Part shown: positions 28,088-38,441 of the stretch, one piece after another
Numbering within the stretch: position 1 is the first letter of the stretch
Layout of the letters: every line of letters starts with the position of its first letter
Source: Bradyrhizobium septentrionale
GTDB lineage: Bacteria > Pseudomonadota > Alphaproteobacteria > Rhizobiales > Xanthobacteraceae
Assembly (NCBI RefSeq): GCF_011516645.4
Contig: NZ_CP088285.1
Span: 5,226,501-5,290,500 of the forward strand
Direction of reading: 5' to 3'
DNA: 64,000 nucleotides
Translations under genes and position numbers: made by a program
Notes under the pieces: model-generated
What the model was told of the DNA's origin: nothing
The model's input: the letters and a program-made list of their open reading frames with translations, nothing else
Database searches by the model: none

Positions 28088-29377
28088 ATGGACATGCAAG
28101 AAACCACGGCAGCATGCCGGGACGCCTTCGCCGAACTAGCGTCGGCGGCGCGCATCCACGACCCGTATCCGTTCATGCGGTGGTTGCGCGAGCACGATCC
28201 GGTGCATCGCACGGCGTCGGGGCTCTTTCTGTTGAGCCGCCACGCCGACATCTACTGGGCGTTCAAGGCCACGGGCGATGCGTTTCGGGCGCCGGCGCCG
28301 GGCGAACTGGCGCGCTATTTCCCGCGTGTGGCGACCAGCCTGTCGCTCAATCTGCTGGCGTCCACGCTAGCGATGAAGGATCCACCGACGCATACGCGTC
28401 TGCGCCGGCTGATCTCGCGCGATTTCACCATGCGCCAGATCGACAACCTGCGGCCGAGCATCGCGCGCATCGTCGCTGCGCGCCTGGACGGCATGGCGCC
28501 CGCGCTGGAGCGCGGGGAGGCGGTGGACCTGCATCGGGAATTCGCGCTGGCCTTGCCGGTGTTGGTCTCCGCCGAACTGTTCGGCATGCCCCCGGACGAC
28601 ATGTTCGGGCTCGCCGCCGGCATCGGCGCCATTCTGGAAGGCCTGCGCCCGCACGCCAGCAATCCCCAGCTCGCCGCGGCGGACGCGGCCAGCGCCAGGG
28701 TGCTGGCCTACTTCGGCGACCTCATACCGCGCAAGCGCGCCGATCCCCGCCACGACATCGTGTCGATGCTGGTCGGCGCACACGACGACGATGCCGACAC
28801 GCTGTCGGATGCGGAGTTGATCAGCATGCTGTGGGGCATGCTGCTGGGCGGCTTCGCCACCACTGCTGCGGCCATCGACCATGCGGTCCTGGCGATGCTG
28901 GCGTATCCCGAACAGCGGCACTGGCTGCAGGGAGACGCCGTGGGGGTGAAGGCATTCGTCGAAGAAGTCCTGCGCTGCGACGCGCCCGTTATGTTCAGCT
29001 CCATTCCGCGTATCGCCCAGCGCGACATCGAACTGGGCGGCGCGGTGATCCCGAAGAACGCGGACGTGCGCGTGCTGGTCGCGGCCGGCAATCGCGACCC
29101 GGACGCCTTCGCCGATCCCGACCGCTTCGATCCCGCGCGGTTCTACGGCACCAGTCCTGGCATGTCGACCGACGGGAAGATCATGCTGAGCTTCGGCCAC
29201 GGCATCCACTTCTGCCTCGGTGCGCAACTGGCCCGGGTGCAGTTGGCCGAGAGCCTGCCGCGGATCCAGGCGCGCTTCCCCACACTGGCATTGGCCGAGC
29301 AGCCGACCCGGGAGCCGTCCGCGTTCCTTAGGACGTTCCGCGCGCTGTCGGTGCGGCTGCAAGCGCGGGGGGGCTGA
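28088..29377 (+). CDS. cyp114: Cytochrome P450 CYP114, ring contraction to GA12-aldehyde
   Basis: A 429-aa P450. Known role in the operon: with the adjacent ferredoxin it converts ent-kaurenoic acid via the 7-hydroxy compound to GA12-aldehyde, contracting ring B. Motifs: I-helix region [14 protein letters not shown] (no acidic residue at the usual acid-alcohol position, Ala-Thr-Thr instead), ExxR in EEVLR, heme loop [20 protein letters not shown]. The start MDMQETT at 28088 is preferred to upstream in-frame codons because those lie in the 92-base spacer after CYP112. One base separates its stop from the ferredoxin ATG. Confidence 0.93.
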   Translation: MDMQETTAACRDAFAELASAARIHDPYPFMRWLREHDPVHRTASGLFLLSRHADIYWAFKATGDAFRAPAPGELARYFPRVATSLSLNLLASTLAMKDPPTHTRLRRLISRDFTMRQIDNLRPSIARIVAARLDGMAPALERGEAVDLHREFALALPVLVSAELFGMPPDDMFGLAAGIGAILEGLRPHASNPQLAAADAASARVLAYFGDLIPRKRADPRHDIVSMLVGAHDDDADTLSDAELISMLWGMLLGGFATTAAAIDHAVLAMLAYPEQRHWLQGDAVGVKAFVEEVLRCDAPVMFSSIPRIAQRDIELGGAVIPKNADVRVLVAAGNRDPDAFADPDRFDPARFYGTSPGMSTDGKIMLSFGHGIHFCLGAQLARVQLAESLPRIQARFPTLALAEQPTREPSAFLRTFRALSVRLQARGG

Positions 29378-29378
29378 G

Positions 29379-29687
29379 ATGCGCGTCGTGGTCGACCAGG
29401 ATCTGTGCGGAACCACCGGGCAGTGCGTGCTGACGCTGCCGGGCACCTTTCGCCAGCGCGACCCGGACGGCGTGGCCGAAGTGTGCGTGGCGACGGTCCC
29501 GCAGGCGCTGCACGCCGCCGTGCGGCGCGCGGCCAGCCAGTGCCCGGTCGCCGCCATTCGGGTCATCGAAAGCGACGCTGGCGATGACCAGCGCGCCAGC
29601 GCCGACCCTGCGCCTTCTCCGGCGGAGGCCGAGCGGCATGCCGCGAAAGACCAACGCAATCCAGGAGGACACGATGGGACGGTTTGA
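29379..29687 (+). CDS. [3Fe-4S] ferredoxin of the gibberellin operon
   Basis: A 102-aa electron carrier. The family core is about 65 residues: MRVVVDQDLCGTTGQC with Cys10 and Cys16, and SQCPVAAI with Cys55, the three ligands of a 3Fe-4S cluster in P450-partner ferredoxins; Cys36 is extra. The C-terminal 35 residues beyond the core are low-complexity and run 14 bases into the next gene. It starts 1 base after CYP114 and is thought to be its specific redox partner, required for full ring contraction. Confidence 0.9.
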   Translation: MRVVVDQDLCGTTGQCVLTLPGTFRQRDPDGVAEVCVATVPQALHAAVRRAASQCPVAAIRVIESDAGDDQRASADPAPSPAEAERHAAKDQRNPGGHDGTV

Positions 29688-30510
29688 AGGCAAGGTGGCC
29701 GTGGTGACCGGCGCCGGCGCCGGCATCGGCAAGGCATGCGCCATCGCCATCGCGCGCGAGGGCGGCAGAGTGGTGGTAGCCGACATTGATGGCTCGGCGG
29801 CCATCGCCGGCGCCGCGCAGATCGCGGCCGAAGCGGGCCACGCGCTGGCCATGGACATGGACATCGCCGATGCGCAGGCGGTGACAGCGCTTTTCGAGAC
29901 GGCGGAGCGGCAACTCGGTGGGGTCGACCTGCTGGTGAACAACGCGAGCGCCATGCACCTGACCCCGCGCGACCGCGCGATCCTCGACCTGGACCTGGCG
30001 GTCTGGGATCAGACCATGGCGACCAATCTGCGTGGCACGCTGCTCTGCTGCCGGCAGGCCATCCCACGGATGATCGCCCGCGGCGGTGGCGCGATCGTCA
30101 ACATGTCGTCGTGCCAGGGGCTTAGCGGTGACACCTCGCACACGTCCTACGCCGCGTCGAAGGCGGCGATGAACATGCTATCGGCCTCGCTCGCCACCCA
30201 GTACGGTCATGCGCAGATCCGCTGCAACGCGGTTGCGCCGGGTCTCATCATGACCGAGCGTCTCCTCGCCAAGCTGGACGAGTGCATGCAACGGCATCTG
30301 CGCCGGCACCAGCTCCTGCCGCGCGTCGGCCGCCCCGAGGACGTGGCCGCGCTGGTGGCGTTCCTGCTCTCCGACGATGCCGCGTTCATCACCGGCCAGG
30401 TCGTGTGCATCGACGGCGGCATGCTGGCGCATGTGCCGACGTACGCCGACGGTGGCAACAGCCGCGCCGCGCGGCCTGCCGCCGAAGCGGCAGCGGCGCC
30501 GCGCTGCTGA
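29674..30510 (+). CDS. Short-chain dehydrogenase, GA12-aldehyde to GA12
   Basis: A 278-aa classical SDR. Cofactor motif TGAGAGIGKA at residues 12-21, Asp after the second strand (VVVADIDGSA) suggesting NAD preference, NNASA, catalytic Ser in NMSSCQG and YAASK. The C-terminus ends in an Ala-rich tail. In the known pathway the SDR oxidises GA12-aldehyde to GA12. AGGAGG is well placed before ATG 29674; the gene overlaps the ferredoxin end by 14 bases and CYP117 by one base (TGATG), consistent with translational coupling. Confidence 0.92.
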   Translation: MGRFEGKVAVVTGAGAGIGKACAIAIAREGGRVVVADIDGSAAIAGAAQIAAEAGHALAMDMDIADAQAVTALFETAERQLGGVDLLVNNASAMHLTPRDRAILDLDLAVWDQTMATNLRGTLLCCRQAIPRMIARGGGAIVNMSSCQGLSGDTSHTSYAASKAAMNMLSASLATQYGHAQIRCNAVAPGLIMTERLLAKLDECMQRHLRRHQLLPRVGRPEDVAALVAFLLSDDAAFITGQVVCIDGGMLAHVPTYADGGNSRAARPAAEAAAAPRC

Positions 30511-31853
30511 TGGACATGCTGCTCAACCCGCTGGACCGTCGGCACCGGCTGCGGTACGATATCCCGGTCGTGCCCGGCGCTTTCCCCCTGGTCGGGCATC
30601 TTCCCGCCATCGTCTGCGACCTGCCGCGCCTGCTGCGGCGCGCGGAACGGACGCTGGGCAGCTGCTTCTGGCTGGATTTCGGCCCTGCCGGACACCAGAT
30701 GACCTGCGCGGATCCGGATGCGTTCGCATTGCTCCGGCACAAGGACGTGTCCTCGGCGCTGATCGAAGAGATCGCGCCCGAATTGCTTGGCGGAACGTTG
30801 GTCGCCCAGGACGGCGGCGCGCACCGGCAGGCGCGCGATGCGATCAAGGCGGCGTTCCTGCCCAAGGGGCTGACCGAGGCCGGCATCGGCGACCTGTTCG
30901 CGCCCGTCATCCGGGCGCGGGTGCAGGCGTGGCGCGACCGCGGCGACGTAACCATCCTGCGCGAAACCAGCGACCTGACGCTCACGCTCATCTTCAGACT
31001 CATGGGAATCCCCGCGCAGGACCTGCCGGGATGGCATCGCAAGTACCGGCAACTGCTGCAGTTGATCGTCGCGCCCCGGGTCGACCTGCCCGGACTGCCC
31101 TTGCGGCGCGGCCGCGCAGCCCGCGACTGGATCGACGCGCAGCTGCGCCAGTTCGTCCGCGACGCGCGCGCGCATACCGCGCGCACCGGGTTGATCAACG
31201 ACATGGTGAGCGCCTTCGATCGCAGCGACGATGCGCTCTCCGATGACGTCCTGGTCGCCAATATCCGCTTGCTGCTGCTTGGCGGTCACGACACCACCGC
31301 CTCGACGATGGCCTGGATGGTGATCGAGTTGGCGCGGCAGCCTGTGCTGTGGGACGCTCTGGTCGAGGAGGCGAAACGCGTGGGCGCGGTGCCGACCCGG
31401 CACGCGGACCTGGCGCAGTGTCCGGTCGCCGAGGCGCTGTTCCGCGAGACGCTGCGCGTGCATCCGGCGACCACGCTCCTGCCGCGTCGCGCGCTGCAGG
31501 AATTGCAACTCGGCCAACGGCGCATTCCCGCGGGCACCCATCTGTGCATCCCGCTGCTGCATTTCTCGACATCGGCGCTGCTGCACGAGGCGCCTGATCA
31601 GTTCCGCCTGGCGCGGTGGCTGCAACGCCCGGAGCCGATCCGGCCGGTGGACATGCTGCAGTTCGGTACCGGCCCACACGTCTGCATCGGCTACCACTTG
31701 GTATGGCTGGAACTGGTGCAGTTCTGCATCGCCTTGGCGCTGACCATGCACAAGGCCGGGGTGCGGCCGCGGTTGCTGAGCGGCGTCGAAAAAGGCCGGC
31801 GCTATTACCCGACCGCACATCCGTCCATGACAATCCGCATCGGATTCTCATGA
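30510..31853 (+). CDS. cyp117: Cytochrome P450 CYP117, ent-kaurene oxidase
   Basis: A 447-aa P450 that in the known pathway oxidises ent-kaurene in three steps at C-19 to ent-kaurenoic acid. N-terminus PVVPGAFPLVGHLPAI is the proline-rich entry; I-helix LLLLGGHDTTASTMAW with the acid-alcohol pair (Asp-Thr); ExxR in RETLR; heme loop LQFGTGPHVCIGYHL. The start shares the A of the SDR stop. A 148-base spacer follows before the GGPP synthase gene. Confidence 0.93.
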   Translation: MDMLLNPLDRRHRLRYDIPVVPGAFPLVGHLPAIVCDLPRLLRRAERTLGSCFWLDFGPAGHQMTCADPDAFALLRHKDVSSALIEEIAPELLGGTLVAQDGGAHRQARDAIKAAFLPKGLTEAGIGDLFAPVIRARVQAWRDRGDVTILRETSDLTLTLIFRLMGIPAQDLPGWHRKYRQLLQLIVAPRVDLPGLPLRRGRAARDWIDAQLRQFVRDARAHTARTGLINDMVSAFDRSDDALSDDVLVANIRLLLLGGHDTTASTMAWMVIELARQPVLWDALVEEAKRVGAVPTRHADLAQCPVAEALFRETLRVHPATTLLPRRALQELQLGQRRIPAGTHLCIPLLHFSTSALLHEAPDQFRLARWLQRPEPIRPVDMLQFGTGPHVCIGYHLVWLELVQFCIALALTMHKAGVRPRLLSGVEKGRRYYPTAHPSMTIRIGFS

Positions 31854-32001
31854 GCTGGCATCGCATGCCCCGTGTGGCGAGGCAGCGGCGCCGGCGACGC
31901 GCGGCATTGCTGCACTCGGCGCGCGCCCGGTGCGACGCCGGCAACACCGCGGCGGCTCGGCGCTCGCCGTGGCCGTGTCAGGTACCAAGGAGATGAACAA
32001 C

Positions 32002-32997
32002 ATGCAGACTGGTTCCACGCTACACGACGACCGAACTGGCCTTTCCGCGCTCGGCGGATTGGGCGCGCAGGCGCGCGGCGCACCCGGGCTGCTGCCGGAG
32101 ATCTGGATGCAGGACGGCGCAAAGCGGGTCGAACAGGCGCTGGCGCGTCTTCTCTGCGCCGAACACGACGGTGAGACCGAGCTGATGGCGGCGATGCGCT
32201 ACGCCACCTTGCATGGCGGGAAGCGCACCCGCGCCTTGCTCTGTCTGGCTGCCGGCGCACTGGCCGACACGCCGGCGCACATGCTCGACGACGTCGGCGC
32301 CGCCATCGAAATGATGCACGCCTGTACCCTGGTCCACGACGACCTGCCCGCGATGGACGACGACGTGCTTCGCCGCGACCTTCCGACCGTGCACGTCAAG
32401 TTTGGCGAAGCCACTGCGATCCTGGTCGGCGATGCGCTGCAGGCGCACGCCTTCCTGACCCTGGCGAGCCTGGATGCGCCGGGCGACAACCGTATCGCGC
32501 TCGTGCGCGAACTGGCGCAGGCGGTGTCCGCCGAGGGGGCCGCAGGCGGGCAGGCCATGGATCTGTCGCTGGTCGGAAAGCACGTCGAGCTGGACAGGAT
32601 CGTGGCGATGCACCGGATGAAGAGCGGCGCGCTAGTGCGCGCGTCCGTTCGCATGGGCGCGCTATGCGCCATCGCGGAGGATGCCGCGCACGCTGCGCTG
32701 TACTGTGCGCTCGATCGCTACACCGCCTGTTTCGGCCTGGCGTTGCAGGTGGTCGACGACATTCTCGACGCGACAGCGGATACCGCGACGCTGGGCAAGA
32801 CCCCCGGCAAGGACGCGGCGGCGCAGAAGCCGACCTGCGCGTCGATCATGGGGCTGCAGGCAGCTCGCCACTTCGCGCTGGATTTGTTGCGCGACGCCGG
32901 GGAGGCCATCGCCCCGTTGGGGCCGCGTGCGGAACGGTTGGCGCAGATGCTGCAGCGGGCCAACGCGTATCTGTTCAAGCACGCGCCATGCGCATGA
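32002..32997 (+). CDS. Geranylgeranyl diphosphate synthase
   Basis: A trans-prenyltransferase of 331 aa that makes GGPP from farnesyl-type precursors and IPP, the entry to the diterpene branch. First Asp-rich motif HDDLPAMDDD (about residues 112-121), GGKRTR near residue 72, and the second Asp-rich motif VVDDILD. The residues before the first Asp motif are small/medium (MMHACTLV), in line with a C20 product. ATG at 32002 is preferred to 32-base-upstream alternatives because AAGGAG lies nine bases before it (the closer ATG at 31993 abuts the ribosome site). Followed by 291 bases without a gene before the CPS start. Confidence 0.92.
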   Translation: MQTGSTLHDDRTGLSALGGLGAQARGAPGLLPEIWMQDGAKRVEQALARLLCAEHDGETELMAAMRYATLHGGKRTRALLCLAAGALADTPAHMLDDVGAAIEMMHACTLVHDDLPAMDDDVLRRDLPTVHVKFGEATAILVGDALQAHAFLTLASLDAPGDNRIALVRELAQAVSAEGAAGGQAMDLSLVGKHVELDRIVAMHRMKSGALVRASVRMGALCAIAEDAAHAALYCALDRYTACFGLALQVVDDILDATADTATLGKTPGKDAAAQKPTCASIMGLQAARHFALDLLRDAGEAIAPLGPRAERLAQMLQRANAYLFKHAPCA

Positions 32998-33288
32998 GCG
33001 CGCCCGTCCGCATGGAGTCGCCCCTGTGCCGCTGCGATCGGCGGGCGGCAGCAGTGCACGCTGCACTGTGTCCGAGTCCGCGGCGCCGATCGCAGCGGTT
33101 GCCCAGCACGGCTGCGGCGCACGTGGCGCGCTGCGCGCAAGCCTATGCGGCGGACCGGCATCGGGGCGCGTCGCCGCGCCGGAGCAGGGCGGCCGTCCGG
33201 CGCTGCCCATGCGCCGGGCCTGCGGATACGTGCGCGGCGTCTGCCCGATCCTGGTTCTCGTCAACCGTCTGCAGAAGGAACATCCCGC
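32998..33288. other. Spacer between GGPP synthase and CPS genes
   Basis: A 291-base high-GC gap inside an otherwise tightly packed operon. Open frames here have no family features. It may be a relic or hold an internal promoter; I see no confident promoter. Confidence 0.4.
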
Positions 33289-35738
<2,450 letters not shown>

Positions 35739-35824
35739 ACGCGCGGGAGGGCGGCGGCGTGCGCGCGCTGCCGTCGGTCCGATCCGACGCAACGCCGTCG
35801 CCCGATGCGACGGATGGAGCGAGC

Positions 35825-36832
35825 ATGAGCGACGCCGCCCTGAGCCGGCGCAAGGACGACCATCTGGACATCGTGCTGGATCGGCGAACGGCGCCGGCCA
35901 CGGTCGCCGCCGGCTGGGAGTACATCCGTTTCGAACCTGCGCATTGCCCGAGTTGGACCTGACGCACATCGACCTGCGCGCTACGCTGCTGATCAGTTCC
36001 ATGACCGGCGGCATGCCACGCGCCGAGGCCATCAACCGGCATCTGAGCGAGGCAGCGCAAGCCTTGGGGATCGCCATGGCGTCGGTTCGCAGCGCGTGAG
36101 CCTGCAATCCCGCAACTCCCAGGGGCTGACGCGCGCGCTGCGCCGCCTGGCCCCAGACGTCCCCCTTGCTGGCCAATATCGGCGCCGCGCAACTGCGCGA
36201 GGCCGACGGCCTGGACCTGGCGCGCCGGGCGGTGGATGCCGACGGACGCATCGTCCATCTCAATCCGCTGCAGGAAGCGGTACAGCCGGAGGGCGACCGC
36301 GACTGGCGCGGCGTCCTGGCGCAGATCGCTCGCGCCGCGCGCAGCGTGGGCGTGCCGATCGTGGCCAAGGAAGTGGGGTCGGGCCTCTCCGCCTCGGTGG
36401 CCTGTGCGCTCGTCGAGGCGGGCGTGGCGGTGATCGATGTCGCCGGCGCCGGCGGCACCAGTTAGGCCGTGGTGGAGGGCCAGCGCGCCCGCGATGCCGC
36501 CGACCGTGCGGTGGCGATGGCGTTCGCCGATTGGGGGATTCCGACCCCGGCCAGCGTGCAGGCGGTACGTCGGGCCAACGGTGAAGCTGATCGCGTCGGG
36601 CGGGATCCGCGACGGCGTCGACGTGGCCAAGGCCATCCGCCTGGGCGCGGACATCGCCGGGCAGGCGGCCGGCGTGCTGCGCGCGGCTACGGTATCCACT
36701 GAGGCGGTTGTCGCGCATTTCGAGATCGTCATCCGCCAGTTGGCCGTCGCCTGCTTCTGCACCGGCTCGGCTGATCTGGCGGCGTTGCGTCAGGCGCGCT
36801 TGTTGCCCTCGGTGCATCTGCCCGCCGGTTGA
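35825..36832 (+). pseudogene. idi: Type 2 isopentenyl diphosphate isomerase, decayed
   Basis: FMN-dependent IPP isomerase that would balance IPP and DMAPP for the operon. ATG at 35825 starts [18 protein letters not shown]. At about 35945 the frame shifts ([20 protein letters not shown]), a further shift occurs near 36090 ([18 protein letters not shown], then [20 protein letters not shown]), an in-frame TAG follows GAGGTS at 36462, and another frame change occurs near 36580 before [20 protein letters not shown]. At least three indels and a nonsense codon, so it is dead. The domain order is complete, so decay is by point events rather than deletion. Confidence 0.92.
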
Positions 36833-36841
36833 TGCCGGCGT

Positions 36842-36863
36842 CGCCCGCACGTGGCGGCGGGCG
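36842..36863 (+). terminator. Possible terminator hairpin after the gibberellin operon
   Basis: CGCCCGC (36842-36848) pairs with GCGGGCG (36857-36863), a perfect 7-bp GC stem with an 8-base loop, ten bases after the idi pseudogene stop. The U tract is poor (cctagtctta), so factor-independent activity is uncertain. Confidence 0.4.
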
Positions 36864-37570
36864 CCTAGTCTTACTGAGTCAGAAAGTCGCGGATGCGGGG
36901 GATTCGCGCTGGTCGCGGATTTGTTAGGGTGCTGCTTCGTGATCAGCGAAGCGCCCCGCCATGCCCGACTGGACAGCCGAGAGTGAAGCCGCATTCGACG
37001 CCTATGTCGATGCCCGATGACGCGCTGGCGCCAGCGGCTCGGCGAGGAGCAGCTCGTCGCGCTGATCCAGGAAAGTCTGTCGGTTGCACACAAGACTGGC
37101 GCCATCGGCGCTAAGGACCTGGAGCGGGTGGTAGTCGATATCACGGTGCAGCCCAAGGCGCCGTTGCGCATCCGACCGACGCGCGGCTGATGCATCGGGC
37201 CATCACCAAGCTCGTCGGGCTTGCCAAGCGCAACCGTGTGCTGCTGCAGAGCCATCTGCGCCTGGCGAAGCGCGCCGCCATCATGGTCGGCCGCTATACC
37301 CACGCCCATCAGTTCAAGCGCGCCCGGTGCCAACTCAAGTTCCTGCGGACGCGGCTTGGCCGGATCATCCGCGACATCCGCCGCAAGATTGATGGCGATG
37401 CGGTGCTGGAAGCTCGCTTTGGCCCGCTGCTCGATCTGGCGCAGCGGGTGCGTACCCAGGATCAGCATCAGCGCGGCCCCAAGGTCTATGGTAAGCGCTG
37501 TTCAGCGGCCACCTACCGGTTGACGGGGCGATCTGCGAGTCTGCGGTTTGTTTGAACCGTTAGGCTTAGA

Positions 37571-38008
37571 ATGGACACAGTGCATAGTGCTATCACGGAG
37601 CCGGTGAGGCGGCTTGAGGTCTTCACTGGAGCCGGCCGTCGGCGGAAGTGGAGCGACGAGGACAAGGCGCGGATTGTTGCGGAGATCGTTGCGAGCGGCG
37701 ACTCGGTCTGTTCGGTAGCGCGACGGCATGGATTGTCGCCGCAGCAGTTGTTTGGCTGGCGCCGTCAGTTGCGAGAAGCTGCGGGCGGTCATTCCGAAGT
37801 GGAAGAAGTACAGTTTGTGCCGGCGGTGGTGGATGCCGTAGTGCCGGCGTCCGCTCTTGGCCGTGAGCGCAAAGCGGTGCGCTGCAAGGCCAAGACGGAT
37901 TCCGGGATCATCGAGATCGAAGTTGACGGCATCACGATCCGGGTCGGTCGTGGTGCCGACCCAACAATGATTGCGTCGATCGTCCAGGCGCTGAAGGCGA
38001 GCCAGTGA
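37571..38008 (+). CDS. tnpA: IS66-family accessory protein TnpA
   Basis: A 145-aa protein with a helix-turn-helix (SGDSVCSVARRHGLSPQQLF, then GWRRQL) and the C-terminal TnpA strand motif GIIEIEVDGITIRVGRG. Overlaps tnpB by 4 bases. Intact. Confidence 0.92.
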   Translation: MDTVHSAITEPVRRLEVFTGAGRRRKWSDEDKARIVAEIVASGDSVCSVARRHGLSPQQLFGWRRQLREAAGGHSEVEEVQFVPAVVDAVVPASALGRERKAVRCKAKTDSGIIEIEVDGITIRVGRGADPTMIASIVQALKASQ

Positions 38009-38361
38009 TCGGTCCGTCGGGTGCGGTCCGGGTGATGGTGGCGACTAAACCGGTAGACTTCCGCAAGGGAATGGAGGGGCTTGCTACCCTGGTGCGCGAG
38101 AGCATGGGGGCTGACCCATTCTCGGGAGCTGTCTATGTGTTCAGGGCCAAGCGGGCGGATCGGATCAAGCTGGTGTTCTGGGACGGAACGGGTTTGTGTC
38201 TGTTCGCCAAGAGGCTGGAGGATGGAATCTTCCGCTGGCCGAAGATCGAGGACGGTGTGATGCGTCTGTCGGCGGCGCAATTGTCGGCGCTGCTGGAGGG
38301 GCTCGACTGGCGGCTTGTGCATGAAGCACGGGCGACGCCGGCGCCAACACAAGCGGGATAG
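38005..38361 (+). CDS. tnpB: IS66-family accessory protein TnpB
   Basis: A 118-aa IS66 Orf2 protein: VMVATKPVDFRKGMEGLATL, AVYVFRAKRADRIKLVFWDG, and LSAAQLSALLEGLDWRLVHE. Intact, start overlapping the tnpA stop. Confidence 0.93.
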   Translation: MIGPSGAVRVMVATKPVDFRKGMEGLATLVRESMGADPFSGAVYVFRAKRADRIKLVFWDGTGLCLFAKRLEDGIFRWPKIEDGVMRLSAAQLSALLEGLDWRLVHEARATPAPTQAG

Positions 38362-38441
38362 TTGTTGGCGGTGCTGCGGCGAAGTGAATCAGGAGCGTCG
38401 GACGCGTCGCCAGTTGGCGGCGAATATGCTCTGAATTGGGT

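Noticed and set aside
28367..30067. Long open frame (over 560 codons) on the minus strand across CYP114, ferredoxin and SDR
   Set aside because: It is antisense to three well-supported genes, Arg/Pro/Gly-rich and without motifs; an effect of high GC. The same holds for antisense frames at 30207-31820, 32662-33903 and 34578-36458.
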